A stretch of DNA of 64,000 nucleotides from Stercorarius parasiticus (taxonomy: Eukaryota; Chordata; Aves; Charadriiformes; Stercorariidae), in assembly GCA_013396915.1 (NCBI GenBank), contig VWZL01000356.1, positions 186,001-250,000 of the forward strand, written 5' to 3'. Made by a program: the position numbers and the translations under genes. The first letter of the stretch is position 1; each line of letters starts with the position of its first letter. The notes beneath the pieces were generated by a model. That model did not search any database. It had not been told where the DNA came from and was given only the letters and a program-made list of their open reading frames with translations. This document shows positions 63,411-64,000 of this stretch, piece by piece.

Positions 63411-64000
63411 CTGAAAATAGATAAGGGCTCATCACCTCAATCTCACATAGTTTTTACAGAACCAATCTATACTTTGCTATAGAGAACACTCTGGGCCTTT
63501 ATTTCTAACATTTTTCCTCCCTAGGAACATTGTCTATAACATTTTTAGAATTAAAGATAAGTTGTCCACTTTATCATGTTTTTTTGAAAACTTAGGCCTT
63601 TTCAAATAAAGACGTGAACTTCATTCCCATAAATACTGTTAAAAACTTTTATAGTCTAGCACCTTGATTACATAAAACCAGTAAGACTTAAAATATTCTC
63701 CTAAATTTTCAAGACTCAGGCTGAGCTAATTACTTACAGCCACCAAATTTGACATGAAAACAAAAATGCATTCTTCTCATTATTCATTTACACATTATTA
63801 CATTTTTACATAAAGATTGTCAATTTTAACAAGTGGCCACTTCAGTAATAGCTCTGCTGCAAAGTGATCAGGACAGGCAGATTTCAAACGCAAATGTAGC
63901 CTCAGTGACACAAGAAAAGCAACTGATTTTGAAAGTCTACATATAGCTCATTTCATACAAATTGTACAAAGATCCCAGTTAGTACAACTAAAAGCAAGTG

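Noticed and set aside
1..64000. CRISPR arrays, tRNA/rRNA genes, retroviral LTRs or proviral genes
   Set aside because: I looked for spaced repeats, tRNA B-box/cloverleaf patterns and LTR/primer-binding features, and saw none that could be supported.

Overview
This window reads as vertebrate, and specifically avian, nuclear DNA. It is AT-rich and mostly non-coding, with one multi-exon gene that has short introns and consensus GT-AG splice sites. Every transposon copy I can recognise is a CR1-type LINE, and most intact 3' ends finish with the bird-typical 'ccattctatgattctat' tail. I see no bacterial-style coding, CRISPR array or retroviral element. The species cannot be fixed by eye.

Right part (about 48.0-64.0 kb): the last 16 coding exons of SEC23IP (Sec23-interacting protein, p125), on the minus strand. 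I set each exon boundary by hand from splice sites and reading phase. The 16 segments join in one frame to 2,325 nt, which is 774 codons plus a TGA stop at 48435-48437. They encode the WWE-like region, the lipase-type GHSLG core, the SAM domain and the DDHD domain. The N-terminal Sec23-binding, proline-rich part and the promoter lie beyond base 64000. A plausible polyadenylation site (ATTAAA with a GU-rich downstream element) sits about 390 nt after the stop.

Left part (1 to about 48.0 kb): no gene I can name. In human 10q26 the region downstream of SEC23IP, towards PLPP4 and WDR11, is a long gene-poor interval, and this stretch fits that. It holds eight CR1 fragments, all in the plus orientation. 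One is a 945-bp 3' end that still encodes the C-terminal part of CR1 reverse transcriptase, interrupted by a nonsense codon. It also holds a 16-bp minisatellite, several simple repeats and a few unexplained signals.

I found no clearly new biological system. The best candidates for a second look are: an isolated CpG-dense block (29806-30043) in the gene-poor part; an unassigned protein-like reading frame with a possible splice acceptor (about 35655-35984); a triple tandem TTCN3GAA (STAT/GAS-like) array at 3251-3292; a second small CpG cluster inside an antisense reading frame (40461-40748); and a perfect 11-bp-stem hairpin at 27609-27635. All need comparison with other genomes or RNA data.
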